From Isohypsibius dastychi (taxonomy: Eukaryota > Tardigrada > Eutardigrada > Parachela > Isohypsibiidae), in assembly GCA_034696485.1 (NCBI GenBank), contig JAQIWT010000225.1, positions 1-27,320 of the forward strand: a stretch of 27,320 bases of DNA, read 5' to 3'. The notes below the pieces were generated by a model, which made no database searches, was not told the DNA's origin, and was given only the letters and a program-made list of their open reading frames with translations. This document shows positions 18,095 through 27,320 of the stretch, in pieces. Numbering within the stretch: position 1 is the first letter of the stretch; each line of letters opens with the position of its first letter. The position numbers and the translations under genes are program-made.

Positions 18095-20547
18095 TCAGTT
18101 TCCGGCATTAACCGAACAATTCCGATACAGCGTTAAACCAGAGACCCCACAACCGCCACATTCATCGACAGTTTCCAGATTATTGCTCGTGCTCCATCCA
18201 GCTTTCCCAATCAGATCATCATTCTCCACAGCAGAGTCCAACCGGGTCAGCAATTTCTCAATGCCCTGAATGATTTGGTCGTAGTTTGGACGATGACGAG
18301 GAGTAGGTATACAGCAAAGGCTGATAATCCAATGACTCAAAATAGAAAATCAAAACGTTATGAAATGGAACATTTTTGGCAGCCCATAAATCAGAACTGA
18401 AAACTGAAAGAAAACTGAAAACTCACATTTCCGCCGGAGTTCCCATCGTTGGGATGACGCCACTGCCACTGAATATTTTCTAAATCAATTCCATCCGCCC
18501 ATCAACATCCACAAATGGCGAGATCCCTCCGCTGAATATTTCGTACATCAACAGACCGAAGGACCAGATATCAGTCTTTGCGGAAAATGTGGCAGAAGAA
18601 ATGGCTTCCACAGGAAGAATCCGCCAGTTGAGGTCTTCCTTGGAAACTGAGACGAAATCACCAGTCACACACATCAGTGCTGATCCGAATTCCGTGATTT
18701 TGGCCGTATATTCACCAACGTAGTCGACCATTATATGTCGCGCGCAAAGATCCCGATGGACGATCAAGAGGCTGTCACTGAGTTACTTCATTCCGATGGC
18801 AATTTGCAGGCTGAGCTGAGCGGAAAATGTGAGGAACGACTTCCGGCTGGTATGAACACGGGTTGGAATAAGCGACTTGAGATCTCCTAATCCACAGCGG
18901 TCCAAAAGCAGAATAACCGATCGTCTGCCCTCGTAGAAACCGGCCATTCGAAGGATATTTCGGTGATCCCCCACACGCGATAACACGCTGATTTCGTTCC
19001 GGATTTGAGCTCCTCGAACGCCACCTGTAACCAATACACCGTTTAATAAACTGCGCACAAAAAATGATGCAACGAACAAGTTTAAGAGGAGAATATTACC
19101 TTTGGCATGCTTCACACCGACGAAATATTTTTTCGCGACCATCACGTAATGTCCCAGGTTCATCGGGCCCAGAGTACCTTCGCCGATACGTCCGCGAACA
19201 GAGAGCCAATCGATGTGGAGTTTTGATGTTTTTGGCTCAAGTTGATTCTCCCGACGTGGATGAATAATGGTGATCAACCGCTCCTGGAAGAAAACCAAAC
19301 AGAACTTGTATATCCATATTTTGGAATACTACAACTCGCAGAGTTTTATCATGAAAAACCTTTTCGCTCAATATCCGAATCATGCCAAGTTCGCATGGTA
19401 AACAAAAACTATTTGTCTCGGCCCGATAAGAAAAACAAACTGGAAAAAAAATCGAACTTGTTCAAATTATCGGAACATTCAGTCTCCACAAAGCAAAAAG
19501 GTACTCCGTTGAAGATATCAACGTCAAACAAAAAACACTAATCCAAACCGAATTTAGAAAAGAACTCACCGCGTGCGCTTTCCGCGAATGTCGGACCCAG
19601 AAGATAATTGAAGAAACTGCTATTACTCCGGCTGACAAGCCTCCAACACAACCCAAAACGATCACCAACACTCGAACAGGTCGTCTGGATCTGATGCCGA
19701 TATATTCTAGAAAGAAGCTAGTGTAAAAAACACCATCAAACCTACCGACTGCAAGAGTTTACCTCCAACAGAAATCTCCGATCTCAGCTCCAACCCATCA
19801 AACTTTCTGCCCAATGCCACCATGTATCCCCGGACGCCAGCAAAAGAATCTTCGAATCTGGAAGTCACATCCCACCAAGCTGTGCCTGTGAAAAGAAAAA
19901 CAGCTTCAATGGTTTTCCGTAAAGGTCAACCCATTTCCCTCAAGAGCTACAACTGAGTCCAAGAATATTTCGTCATTAACGGTAATGAATCAGCGGAGGT
20001 TAAGCGAAAACACTTTCATAAAGCAGATTTTGCTCACCGTTATATAAATAGGGCGCCGTGAAATTGCTTCTAACATCATCCGGAGTAGTAACATTGTCAG
20101 TTCCTTTGCCATCAGTCTCTGAAAATAGAAGTTTCACAATCGAATATGGAAAATTCTGCGAAATCGAGGATACATAAACATAAGCTAGAACAAGGATGGG
20201 AGAACCTTAACAACTGCTCCCAAATCGAATAAACCTCATAAGACGTAAAACACTAACAGGCTAATAATTACCCGTGGCAAACAGTCCTGTGGAATTGTCT
20301 TCCGGTCCAAACGAAATCGTCGGTGAGCTGAGAGTCCCCGAATCGAAATGCGGGAGAGCCGGTTGTTTGCCTGCAAAACCAAACACAGCATATTACAGCC
20401 TGAACGCTTTTCAAAATTTGAAGCATAATAATAAATAACATCTTTCTTACCGCCGTAGATTTCGGAATCAGGTCGCACACCAAATCCAATTGGAGCAGCC
20501 TGAATCATTCCCATGATCCACAGCACAAAAAGAATCGAAGAATTCAT
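18095..20547 (-). CDS. Single-pass receptor tyrosine kinase-like (pseudokinase) gene with two in-frame stops
   Basis: Eight exons: 20547-20451, 20370-20272, 20118-20038, 19885-19763, 19706-19570, 19283-19100, 19024-18427, 18335-18095. All phases match; 519 codons ending in TGA. Signal peptide MNSSILFVLWIMGMIQAA; extracellular part of about 125 residues with sites NST, NVT and NFT and no recognised domain; transmembrane helix about 146-171; kinase about 200-470. Kinase motifs: Gly loop GEGTLG (213-218), Lys237 in VGVK, Glu251 in RNEISVL, HRDLCARH (330-337), EFG (352-354), DIWSFGLLMYEIFSGG, and HRP near the C-terminal lobe. Asn337 is replaced by His and the DFG Asp by Glu, so catalysis is doubtful. 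TAA replaces codon 321 (after IGMK) and TAG codon 422 (after MELI), both inside well-conserved blocks. An in-frame ATG also lies at 20568. It is either a recent pseudogene, a null allele or consensus error. Confidence 0.75.
18480..18482 (-). other. In-frame TAG in the kinase (codon 422)
   Basis: The frame reads DVDGRMELI, TAG, KIFSGSGVIPTMGTPAE, which aligns with the usual block after the DIWSFG motif of tyrosine kinases. Sense coding continues to the donor at 18426 with correct phase. Confidence 0.7.
18783..18785 (-). other. In-frame TAA in the kinase (codon 321)
   Basis: The frame reads LSLQIAIGMK, TAA, LSDSLLIVHRDL. In related kinases this position is often Tyr (GMxYL). A GT-AG pair of 15 nt spans it in frame but is far shorter than any other intron here (minimum 56 nt). 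Confidence 0.7.
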
Positions 20548-20568
20548 TTTCTTTTGGTGTAAATTCAT

Positions 20569-20987
20569 GGACAATTTTACAAGACTAATGGCAGCTGGAA
20601 AGAATGCTGATTCTGATATGGTTAAAAAAGACCGTGTGGCAACAGGTTGCGAAATAGAGGGCGAAAGGTTGTTCCTGTCTATTCTGAGGATATGACAGGA
20701 GTGAGAGCGAGAACGCCCAGACAAGAGCAATGCGGTGCAAAAGAGCTGCGGCACAAGCTCATTCACTTTCCGCTCTCTTATCAAATCATCATTATTGCAT
20801 CACTTTTTGAAAACTCTTCCCGCTGATCGCCTGATACGGAAATGCTATTCTATTCCGCTTTCCACTAACGAACTCTCTGTACGAACGTTTTCTACTTCCT
20901 ACTCGAAAAATTCCCGTTTCGAAAAAAGTTTCAAAAGACGGCTATCCTGAGCGAAGGAGTTTAGCGTGCTGAGCTCGACGGGAAGCA
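20569..20987. promoter_or_regulatory. Shared upstream region of two divergent genes
   Basis: About 420 bp separate the start of the minus-strand receptor gene from the plus-strand coiled-coil gene. No TATA box is evident on either strand. A bidirectional promoter is inferred from layout alone. Confidence 0.35.
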
Positions 20988-21441
20988 ATGGAGCAAAATG
21001 CCCAGCTCAGTCGGGATCTTCGCGAGTTACAGCAACAGGTCAAAGAAATCCAGAATCGTGTAACCGTTTTGGAGAAGGAGAATGCGGAGAAAGATGTCGT
21101 GATTGCCGCCATGCAGAAGGAAGCTAAGGAGGTGAATGGCCGTGTTGACATTCTCACTGAAATCGCTGCGCTGGGAATGGAGCATTACGAGGAGACTTCG
21201 AACATCCTGACCAACATGGTGGACTGTCATCCAAATTTTTCGTTCAAAAGCAGACTGCAAAGCAGCCGATCGTATGCTCGTATATCGGAGCGCTTTTCGG
21301 GTTGGAAAGCGAGCTTCACAATACCCAGCTTCGTAAGTCTATTTCCGTTCAGTTAATTCTCATCGCTTATTCCCCCTTTTCCTGATTCCCTATTCAACTT
21401 TGTTTTCTCTTTTTCAGAAAATTCATCAGGATAGCAACTGA
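20988..21441 (+). CDS. Small coiled-coil protein
   Basis: ATG at 20988 (GCAATGG context) opens a strong heptad coiled coil over about the first 50 residues (LSRDLRELQQQVKEIQNRV and a following EKENAEKD). Exon 1 ends at 21332 before GTAAGT and exon 2 follows TTTTTCAG at 21418. As sequenced, the frame ends KIHQDSN then TGA at 21439-21441, 122 residues. From about 21240 a different frame looks more natural: FVQKQTAKQPIVCSYIGALF, then GLESELHNTQL, ending in TAG at 21432-21434. One extra T in the T5 run at 21236-21240 would join it to the coiled coil. No family is recognised; leucine-zipper-like dimerisation is likely. Confidence 0.55.
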
Positions 21442-23148
21442 TGGGACAGTGAATAACATCGTAGATGATTGCGATATCTTCTAAATTCAGATTGTTGGCA
21501 GCGGTTGTTGTTTCATTTTTTGCCTCATTTTTCATTCATTCATATTCATATCCCTCATATTCATTCAATTTTCTTTTGGTTCCAGTTCCAATGAACCCAT
21601 AACTATCCAATCGATATAATCGAGATGATTCAATGTAACCTAGCGTTTTTTGGTAGATATTGTCTGTTTATTTGCCCTGCACAGTTTTGAAGGACATGTT
21701 GAACGGTTTACGAAGGAGCCGTAGGAAATGAAAGCATCCTTCCTATGCCGAAAACACGTAAAAGCGAGTAATCGACAATAGTTTTGGAAAATTACGTATG
21801 AACCTTGGAGTTTGGTGCGATATTCAGGCCACTACATCCACTGGAGAAACCTGTGACCCTGGATTATTTCATATAACACAAACTAAACTCCCAAATAACA
21901 AATTGATTTTGAAAGAGATTTCAATTTTCCGAACTACAAGTTTCCGAGATGCCTGATAACTTTCATTAAATATAAGATTTGTAAACCGGTGGGTCAGCAA
22001 ACTGTCAATTTTCGGTAGAAATATTCGTTAAAATCCGGCTTTTGACGTCCCGCTAATCGGAATTTTCTACCATGTTTTCAATAAGAAATAATTTTTTATT
22101 CGTTCAAAATAGCTCGAAATATTACTAACATCAATAAACTGGTCTTCCCATGGTCTAACTGTTTGGATAAGAAAGTTTCGATAAACCCGGCACCGGTCCA
22201 ATGAAATGTTTATTTTCCACAAAAATATTTCCTAAGCTCGGCACTTTTAGCTGACCGAAAAACAGTTTTTTTCTGACTTACCAAAATGTTACCTGGTTGG
22301 TTAAAACAACTCCAAAATAAGTTGTCAAACATTATTAAAATCGTGGGGGCCAGCAAGATGTTTGTTTTGGTCAAAACAACCACTTAAGCCCGGCACTTTT
22401 AACGGACTGGAAGTTGCTTTTTTACCATATTCGGTAACCAGAATATTTTTTCGGTGGTTGGAATAGCTCAAAACATTCGTTACTCGTTATTCATTATTTA
22501 ACTTTGTGAAGATTTTTCGCATTGTTAGAGGTCCGAACAGATCCTCAAGTCTGACACCCTTGAGACCGGAGACCGTTTGAGTTTCGCTAGCTCGTACCAC
22601 AAAGTCAAAGGTGCACAAATGAAAAATTTGTTTTACGGTTGTTCGGTCAGTGTATGGTGCAGGTTAAGGTAACTATTCCCCTTATTCCCCTCCGCATATG
22701 TCCTTTTTCAATGTGGACGTTATTTTAAAACCGTAAACTTACGGAATGCGTTACGTTATGTTACGGAAATGACCACTCATCTGGATGCTTTACAAAGCAT
22801 GGTATACGCTACAACAACCGCAGACTCACTGATCTTGTCATTGTGTGAGTGACTCGAACGACTTTGAAGTTTACAGCATTATCGTGATCTTCCGGAAACG
22901 ATTCCGTAAAGTTATGGAGATATAAAATTATTTCGTCTACTTTCAGACGTGAAATATGTAATATAAGCAGCTGTTCATCCCATCATTGTTCTGCAGGGCA
23001 GTTTGATCGGCAGGGCTGAGAAGTTTACGACAAATTATTCGAAATTATTCAGAATTATTGAATTGTTCAAAGACAAGTTTATTCGATTTGTTTGATAATC
23101 CGCTTTTTGTGATACAGTCCATTACCATTATCAAGGAATGACGTCAAA
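21442..23148. other. Intergenic, no gene supported
   Basis: This is AT-rich sequence. A degenerate direct repeat sharing CGGCACTTTTA lies at about 22200-22265 and 22356-22425, each followed by a run of T. Dyad-repeat remnants occur near 22732-22760 and 22900. I see no exon with splice support. Confidence 0.5.
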
Positions 23149-23183
23149 ATCATTATCATTATCATCATTATTATCATTATCAT
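23149..23183 (+). repeat. ATT/ATC trinucleotide microsatellite
   Basis: An imperfect run of CATTATCATTATCATCATT-type units ending before CGTTTT. Confidence 0.85.
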
Positions 23184-23741
23184 CGTTTTAATCATTATTA
23201 CATCTGATAATTGCAGTAATCATGGTTTTGCGTAACTGTACCGAAGAAGAATTTTTGATTCGTCTAATAATCATCTAATAGTCACATTTTCCGTAAAAAT
23301 ACAAAACAACAGGAGCATTTCAATTTTGTGGAGTGTTTGGGGAAAACCCATTTCAAACAGGAAGAGCCAGCTGTTGTTCGATTGCTTACTGCACTCGCAA
23401 AGTTGGCAGATGAAAAATCATCCTTTTCGTTCCGTAAAGTTACAGAAAGGTACAATTTTTGAGAGCGGGAAACGAAACGATGCCGCGTGTAGTTTCCCGT
23501 CTTTCTGTCTCCTGCGGCCTGATTTCTTTCTTCTGATTTCTTTCTCCTGATTTCTTTGATTCTTCTGACAAATTGTCAATTCTGCCATTTTTCACTCGTG
23601 ATTGTTTCTGTTTTTTGTCCATGCGATACCAAAACATGGAACACGGAGAGGCTGCCATTTTGGCCAAGATTATGAGAAAGAATAAAAGAAAGATAATCCG
23701 TAAACGGGAGTTCCAAAGCACCTATGCGCGAAGGCAGCTGT

Positions 23742-23787
23742 CATCCAGCATCCCCTTCGTTTCCTGAAACGAAGGGGATGGTGGATG
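23742..23787. repeat. Long near-perfect palindrome, 2-nt spacer
   Basis: Arms 23742-23763 and 23766-23787 pair over 22 bp with one mismatch (23748/23781). The inner 15 bp (CATCCCCTTCGTTTC) are perfect and only 2 nt separate the arms. No TA or other target duplication is evident. Confidence 0.8.
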
Positions 23788-24081
23788 GAGGGGTTTTCAT
23801 ATCGGGATAGCAAAGTTCGATAGATCGCCAAAACTTTGAAGTATTCCTCAGAAATCGGACTTGCAAAAGTGAAGTGGCAACGAAAGTTGTCAAAGCTGCG
23901 CATCACAACGGCGTACGGTAAAATCGTGGTGGCGACATTTCGCTGTACGGTACTAAAAATAAGATCCGTAGTAAAACGGTTAGATGTTAAAGCTGGCGTA
24001 TATGTTCAGTACAGCCAAATTCACATGAACGTACGCAACTTTTTCATATTCTCGTAAAGAAAAGGAACCTGCAATTTCCAG

Positions 24082-24097
24082 TGTGCACATGTGCACA
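24082..24097. repeat. 16-bp perfect palindrome
   Basis: TGTGCACATGTGCACA is self-complementary with no spacer. At about 24249-24288, GGCCGAGTGAG units repeat three times. Both are short and may be incidental. Confidence 0.5.
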
Positions 24098-24661
24098 ATG
24101 TTCAACACAACATGTGCTCGATCCTGTTTTTTCCGACCCTGCATGACGAGCAAATGATCTTCTTTTTTTTCTAAACTGAATCAAAGGTAATTAATTACGT
24201 GAGAATCGGATTAGAAACTCCATAACTCCATGAAGGTCGGTAACAATCCGGCCGAGTGAGTGAGTGATCCGGCCGAGTGAGCGGCCGAGTTGATCTCAGA
24301 ACCAGTCTGTTGGTCGACCGGTCTTTCTGGACAACTTCAGGAGATGGAAATCATTTCCACTCGATAATCATCTAAACAAGTACAAAGGGGGAAGAAGTTA
24401 ACGTTTCCTAATTCAAAATGAGGCCACAAAAATAGTGCCGGTGCGTCTTGCTTCTTTTTCGAGACTCGCATATTTCACTGAAAACAACAGTTGTGTTCAA
24501 CGTGCAATAACAGTGTATTCCTAGGTTGTTTGCATAGCGTAAAAAGGTGACCTACTACCAGAATGTGACCTTGTATTTCTGAAAAGTTACGGAGAGACAT
24601 GATTTTTGGAATTTATTGATTTTATGAAGATTTTTAGAATTCAATTTGAGGTTTCAATGCT

Positions 24662-24701
24662 CTTCCAATAGATCAAATCCGTGGATTTGATCTATTGGAA
24701 G
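24662..24701. repeat. Perfect 19-bp palindrome, 2-nt spacer
   Basis: CTTCCAATAGATCAAATCC (24662-24680) is exactly complementary to 24683-24701 with GT between. A spacer this short cannot form a normal RNA loop, so it is more likely a DNA-level palindrome. Confidence 0.85.
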
Positions 24702-24730
24702 GTCTCTCAATTGGTGGATCTCTCAACCTC

Positions 24731-26040
24731 CGTTTTCAGGCTGCACCTCTGTGACAACAGTCGGTCAGTGTATCAACCTCTTTCTTAATGTCTTGTTGGA
24801 TGACATCTAAACCCGTGACAATCTGGGACTCTACAGATTCTTCTTGTGCTGAGAACTGAGGCAACGTTGCCATATTTGGGTGGTGCCACTTCCTCCAGTT
24901 GCTGACTGTGAAATTCAGCCGGAGGTTTCGCGAAAGCGTCTGCCGGTATCAGGTTTGCAACAACATTCACCGTCTACCCCAAACAACACCATTTTTAAAA
25001 GCGACCCAACATTGCCATCTTGAATAGCAGTAATCATTTCCGTGATCGTGGTGTCATCCCGTAGTTCTCCAATAACGGACTCCTCTTCAGCGATTATTGA
25101 TGGCTGCGACTCCCCAAGATCTCGTTTGATCGAAATTCCGTTAACCTCGTCCGGCTTTTCCTCAACGTCGATCTAGTGGTTCACTTTTCGATTCTGCAAC
25201 ATGTGAGGAGACCAACGAAGCGGATTCTGCTAGTTGTGTTCCGGTGAGTTCATAAGGCACAATCTCTGGAGCGAACTCCCTGATTGTACCTTTTTCTGGA
25301 TGAGGCCCTACTTCAGGTGCTTCAACTGATTCTTCTGTTGGGACATATTCGGTGTCCGTCGCAAAAGGAATGATATGATTCCAGTTTCAAAAACAGGTCG
25401 GAAGACTGCTTGCATGTAATGGTGTTCGTGTGGGCTGTTTGTTCAGTTCGGAAACCAGTGTCAGGGCCGGGTAGGGTATTCAGGCCCAATGGGGGAGATC
25501 TGAATTTCCATAATAACATCTTCAGCGACCTTTTCCTCACGCGCTTTTCGCGGGCTGGTCGAAGCTCTTCAACAGGCTTTTCGAAGTAAGTGATCAGTGT
25601 GAGGCATTTCTGCACGTAGTGTCGCTTTATTGGTAAGCTCTGAAATGTTTCCCAGCTGCATCTCTTCAAGCAATAAAGTATCCTTGATGGTTCGACGTCT
25701 CCGAACATCGAGAATGTTCTCGTGACTCTCCTCTTCCGTGGTTTCAGGCTGTTCACGTTGGTAAACCTCCAACTGGGCCATCTATTTTTGAGGCTGTACA
25801 TGCTCAACAGTTTTGTGGATGTGACTTCAGATGGTTGTGTTGTTGGCTTGATAGATACTTCAGGCTTTTCGTTCTTTGTAAATTCGGATGTGCTTCGTAA
25901 GTCTTGTCCGTCACAGGCTTTTCTGGTTGGTATTATTCAGCCATTTTGTGCCGTATTCGTTCGTGGTATATTCTTCACTTATCCAAATCCAGCTGTGAGA
26001 AACTTCAGAATTCCTCCCGTATGTTGCCGCATGCAGCGCT
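24731..26040 (-). pseudogene. Broken Glu/Thr/Pro/Val-rich coding region
   Basis: Minus-strand coding-like segments in shifting frames. Near 25900-25800 are EKPEVSIKPTTQPSEVTSTK and TVEHVQPQK followed by TAG. At 25781-25569 is AQLEVYQREQPETTEEESHE with TIKDTLLLEEMQLGNISEL. Near 25200 is ELTGTQLAESASLVSSHVAE. At 24970-24785 are ANLIPADAFAKPPAEFHSQQ and, in another frame, SAQEESVESQIVTGLDVIQQ with DIKKEVDTLTD. Several frame changes and stops separate them. Composition matches the broken regions at 26-982 and 1871-2985. No domain is recognised. Confidence 0.4.
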
Positions 26041-26456
26041 ACTGAAACGACAGCTAGCATAGCATAGAGCTTCATTCAACAGTTTCTGATCACAGAAATT
26101 CTGTCAAGGTTGACACAAGAGCCCGCGTTTTATCAGCGCTGACCGTGTGTAGATTTCAAGTTGATGCCAGGAGACGACAAAGTTTCCTTGAGTCAGTAAG
26201 ATATCATCAATCGGCTTGATGAGCTAACCGGACAAAGAACATGATTACGTGATTGCTGAACTTGACCAATTCCAAAATGGGACTTTTTCTACAGTTCTAC
26301 CCAAATTTCTGACCATCACTACATGATCAACGAATCAGGAAACCATATTCGATCAAACAAGGTCAAGGTAGTAAGTTTACAAAAAAATCTGTCACAGAAA
26401 CAGAAAATCATCCATAGCGCGATCTTCGAAAAATGCACAAGTTTAGGATTTTCAGT

Positions 26457-27286
26457 TTATTCCCCCTTTATGTCCGAGTCATCAGCCTCAATCATGCTCA
26501 CGATTTCTTTCCGCAAGTCTTTCAGCAAGATCACATCGCACACCGCAGGTGGAATCATATTGGCAACTACCAAAGGAATAATCAAACGCGGCTCGACTGG
26601 AATATCCCGCCTTAAAAAAAGCCTTAAAAAATCCGGAAATCTTTCGTTTTCATCTGGAACCAGCCAGCTCCGGCGAACTGCAGCCCCAGAGAGATTACTC
26701 AAGCTCGAAAACTTTCTATCAGCTCCAAGATTGACGTTGATTGGTAAGTAATGTGAATCTGGTAGTGTCTGAGGATGGTTCGATGCGAACGCCCTCTGGA
26801 TCATTGGATTGTGACCTTTACATGGGACTTCCGTGTATTACTGGCAGCTGCTGACTCACAAGCGAACGGTCTCCACCCAAAACTCGAATTTCGAAATCAA
26901 TTATCGACACTTGACCTGACCCTCACTGAAAACTGTGCATGAGGCACCACTGTGAGCAAGCTGGTTTTGGCTTTTGGTGTATCTTTCCAATCACAGCCTG
27001 ACCTGAAACCAACTTTGTCTGGCGAGATATGCCAAGCTCTCGAATTTCGTCGACGAATTCCTGCCAAATATTCATTCTTGCACTCCGAAAGCCATGCTCA
27101 GAAGTAAAATATTTGAACGAGAAGTTTTCATCTCCTGCAGAGTGTTGGTTGACACATAAACGGCGACTAGCTGCGTGTTCCGCGCTACGCGCAGAAATCT
27201 CCAGAGATCAAAAAATTCACTCTGGAGTTCCAACTCCTAGGCTGGTACACTCAAAACTCAAACTGTCCAACCCTTCGGATTGTTAG
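26457..27286 (-). pseudogene. Broken coding region with intact C-terminal segment
   Basis: From about 27208 down to a TGA at 26925-26923 the frame reads protein-like (NFSFKYFTSEHGFRSARMNI, WQEFVDEIRELGISRQTK). It resumes in the same frame (SIIDFEIRVLGGDRSLVSQQ) to a TAA at 26820-26818. It then switches frame to a segment of about 115 codons (LPDSHYLPINVNLGADRKF, VEPRLIIPLVVANMIPPAV, EIVSMIEADDSDIKGE) ending in TAA at 26459-26457. That stop overlaps an AATAAA (26461-26456), so the C-terminus looks genuine. An unmodelled intron could explain part of the break. No family is recognised. The gene may continue past the window edge. Confidence 0.45.
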
Positions 27287-27300
27287 GTGTTCCACCGGAA

Positions 27301-27312
27301 GGGGGGGGGGGG
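27301..27312 (+). repeat. Poly-G run (12 G)
   Basis: A G12 homopolymer near the window end. Like the G15 run at 2368-2382 it abuts broken minus-strand coding sequence and is a likely site of length error. Confidence 0.75.
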
Positions 27313-27320
27313 AACCCTTC

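Noticed and set aside
18771-18786. A 15-nt GT-AG intron that would remove the TAA in the kinase
   Set aside because: It keeps frame, but every other intron in the window is at least 56 nt, and introns this short are not known in animals.
7004-20547. A ciliate-like nuclear code with UAA and UAG as sense
   Set aside because: The protease tail (KSKKIKK) and the 26.4-kb segment end convincingly at TAA, Gln is otherwise written CAA/CAG throughout, and a receptor tyrosine kinase implies an animal.
23573-24057. Plus-strand frames of 64 and 73 codons, Lys/Arg-rich
   Set aside because: They have no splice support or recognisable motif, and the first runs into the long palindrome at 23742; composition alone is not enough.
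26323-26751. 142-codon plus-strand open frame
   Set aside because: The minus strand reads more protein-like here and ends at a TAA overlapping AATAAA; the plus frame looks like its shadow.

Overview
The window looks like nuclear DNA from a small-genome animal. It has multi-exon genes with short GT-AG introns (56 to about 300 nt, one of 1.1 kb), an animal-type receptor tyrosine kinase gene, a TATA box and AATAAA polyadenylation signals. There are no operons or Shine-Dalgarno sites. I cannot name the species; a compact invertebrate genome is an inference only.

Layout. Positions 1-2985 and 24.7-27.3 kb hold broken minus-strand coding fragments, mostly rich in Glu, Thr, Val and Pro, with frameshifts and stops. 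A 519-bp TA-flanked terminal-inverted-repeat element lies at 984-1502. From 2985 to about 6900 is a dense array of short repeats built around a 16-bp dyad, TCCGTAAAGTTACGGA (7-bp arms, 2-bp spacer). The same dyad recurs in introns and intergenic DNA across the whole window. From 14336 down to 7004 (minus strand) is one large gene that I could assemble as 17 exons with matching splice phases. It encodes about 1414 residues: a Ulp1/SENP (C48) cysteine protease with His527, Asp544, Gln594 and Cys600, then a PWWP-like segment and a Lys/Glu/Ser-rich tail made by tandem exon duplication. As sequenced it carries one 1-nt frameshift and one in-frame TAA.

Between 14.5 and 15.0 kb (plus strand) is an 88-bp hairpin element, a TATA box and a 56-residue secreted, Tyr-rich peptide gene. 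Positions 15.4-16.2 kb hold a Pro-rich three-exon gene with one in-frame TAG. From 20547 down to 18095 (minus strand) is an eight-exon single-pass receptor tyrosine-kinase-like gene. It has pseudokinase substitutions and two in-frame stops, although every splice phase is intact. A divergent coiled-coil gene starts at 20988 on the plus strand.

A recurring theme is intact exon structure interrupted by single UAA/UAG codons or homopolymer frameshifts. This may be allelic decay, consensus error or (less likely) recoding. Only reads and transcripts can separate these.
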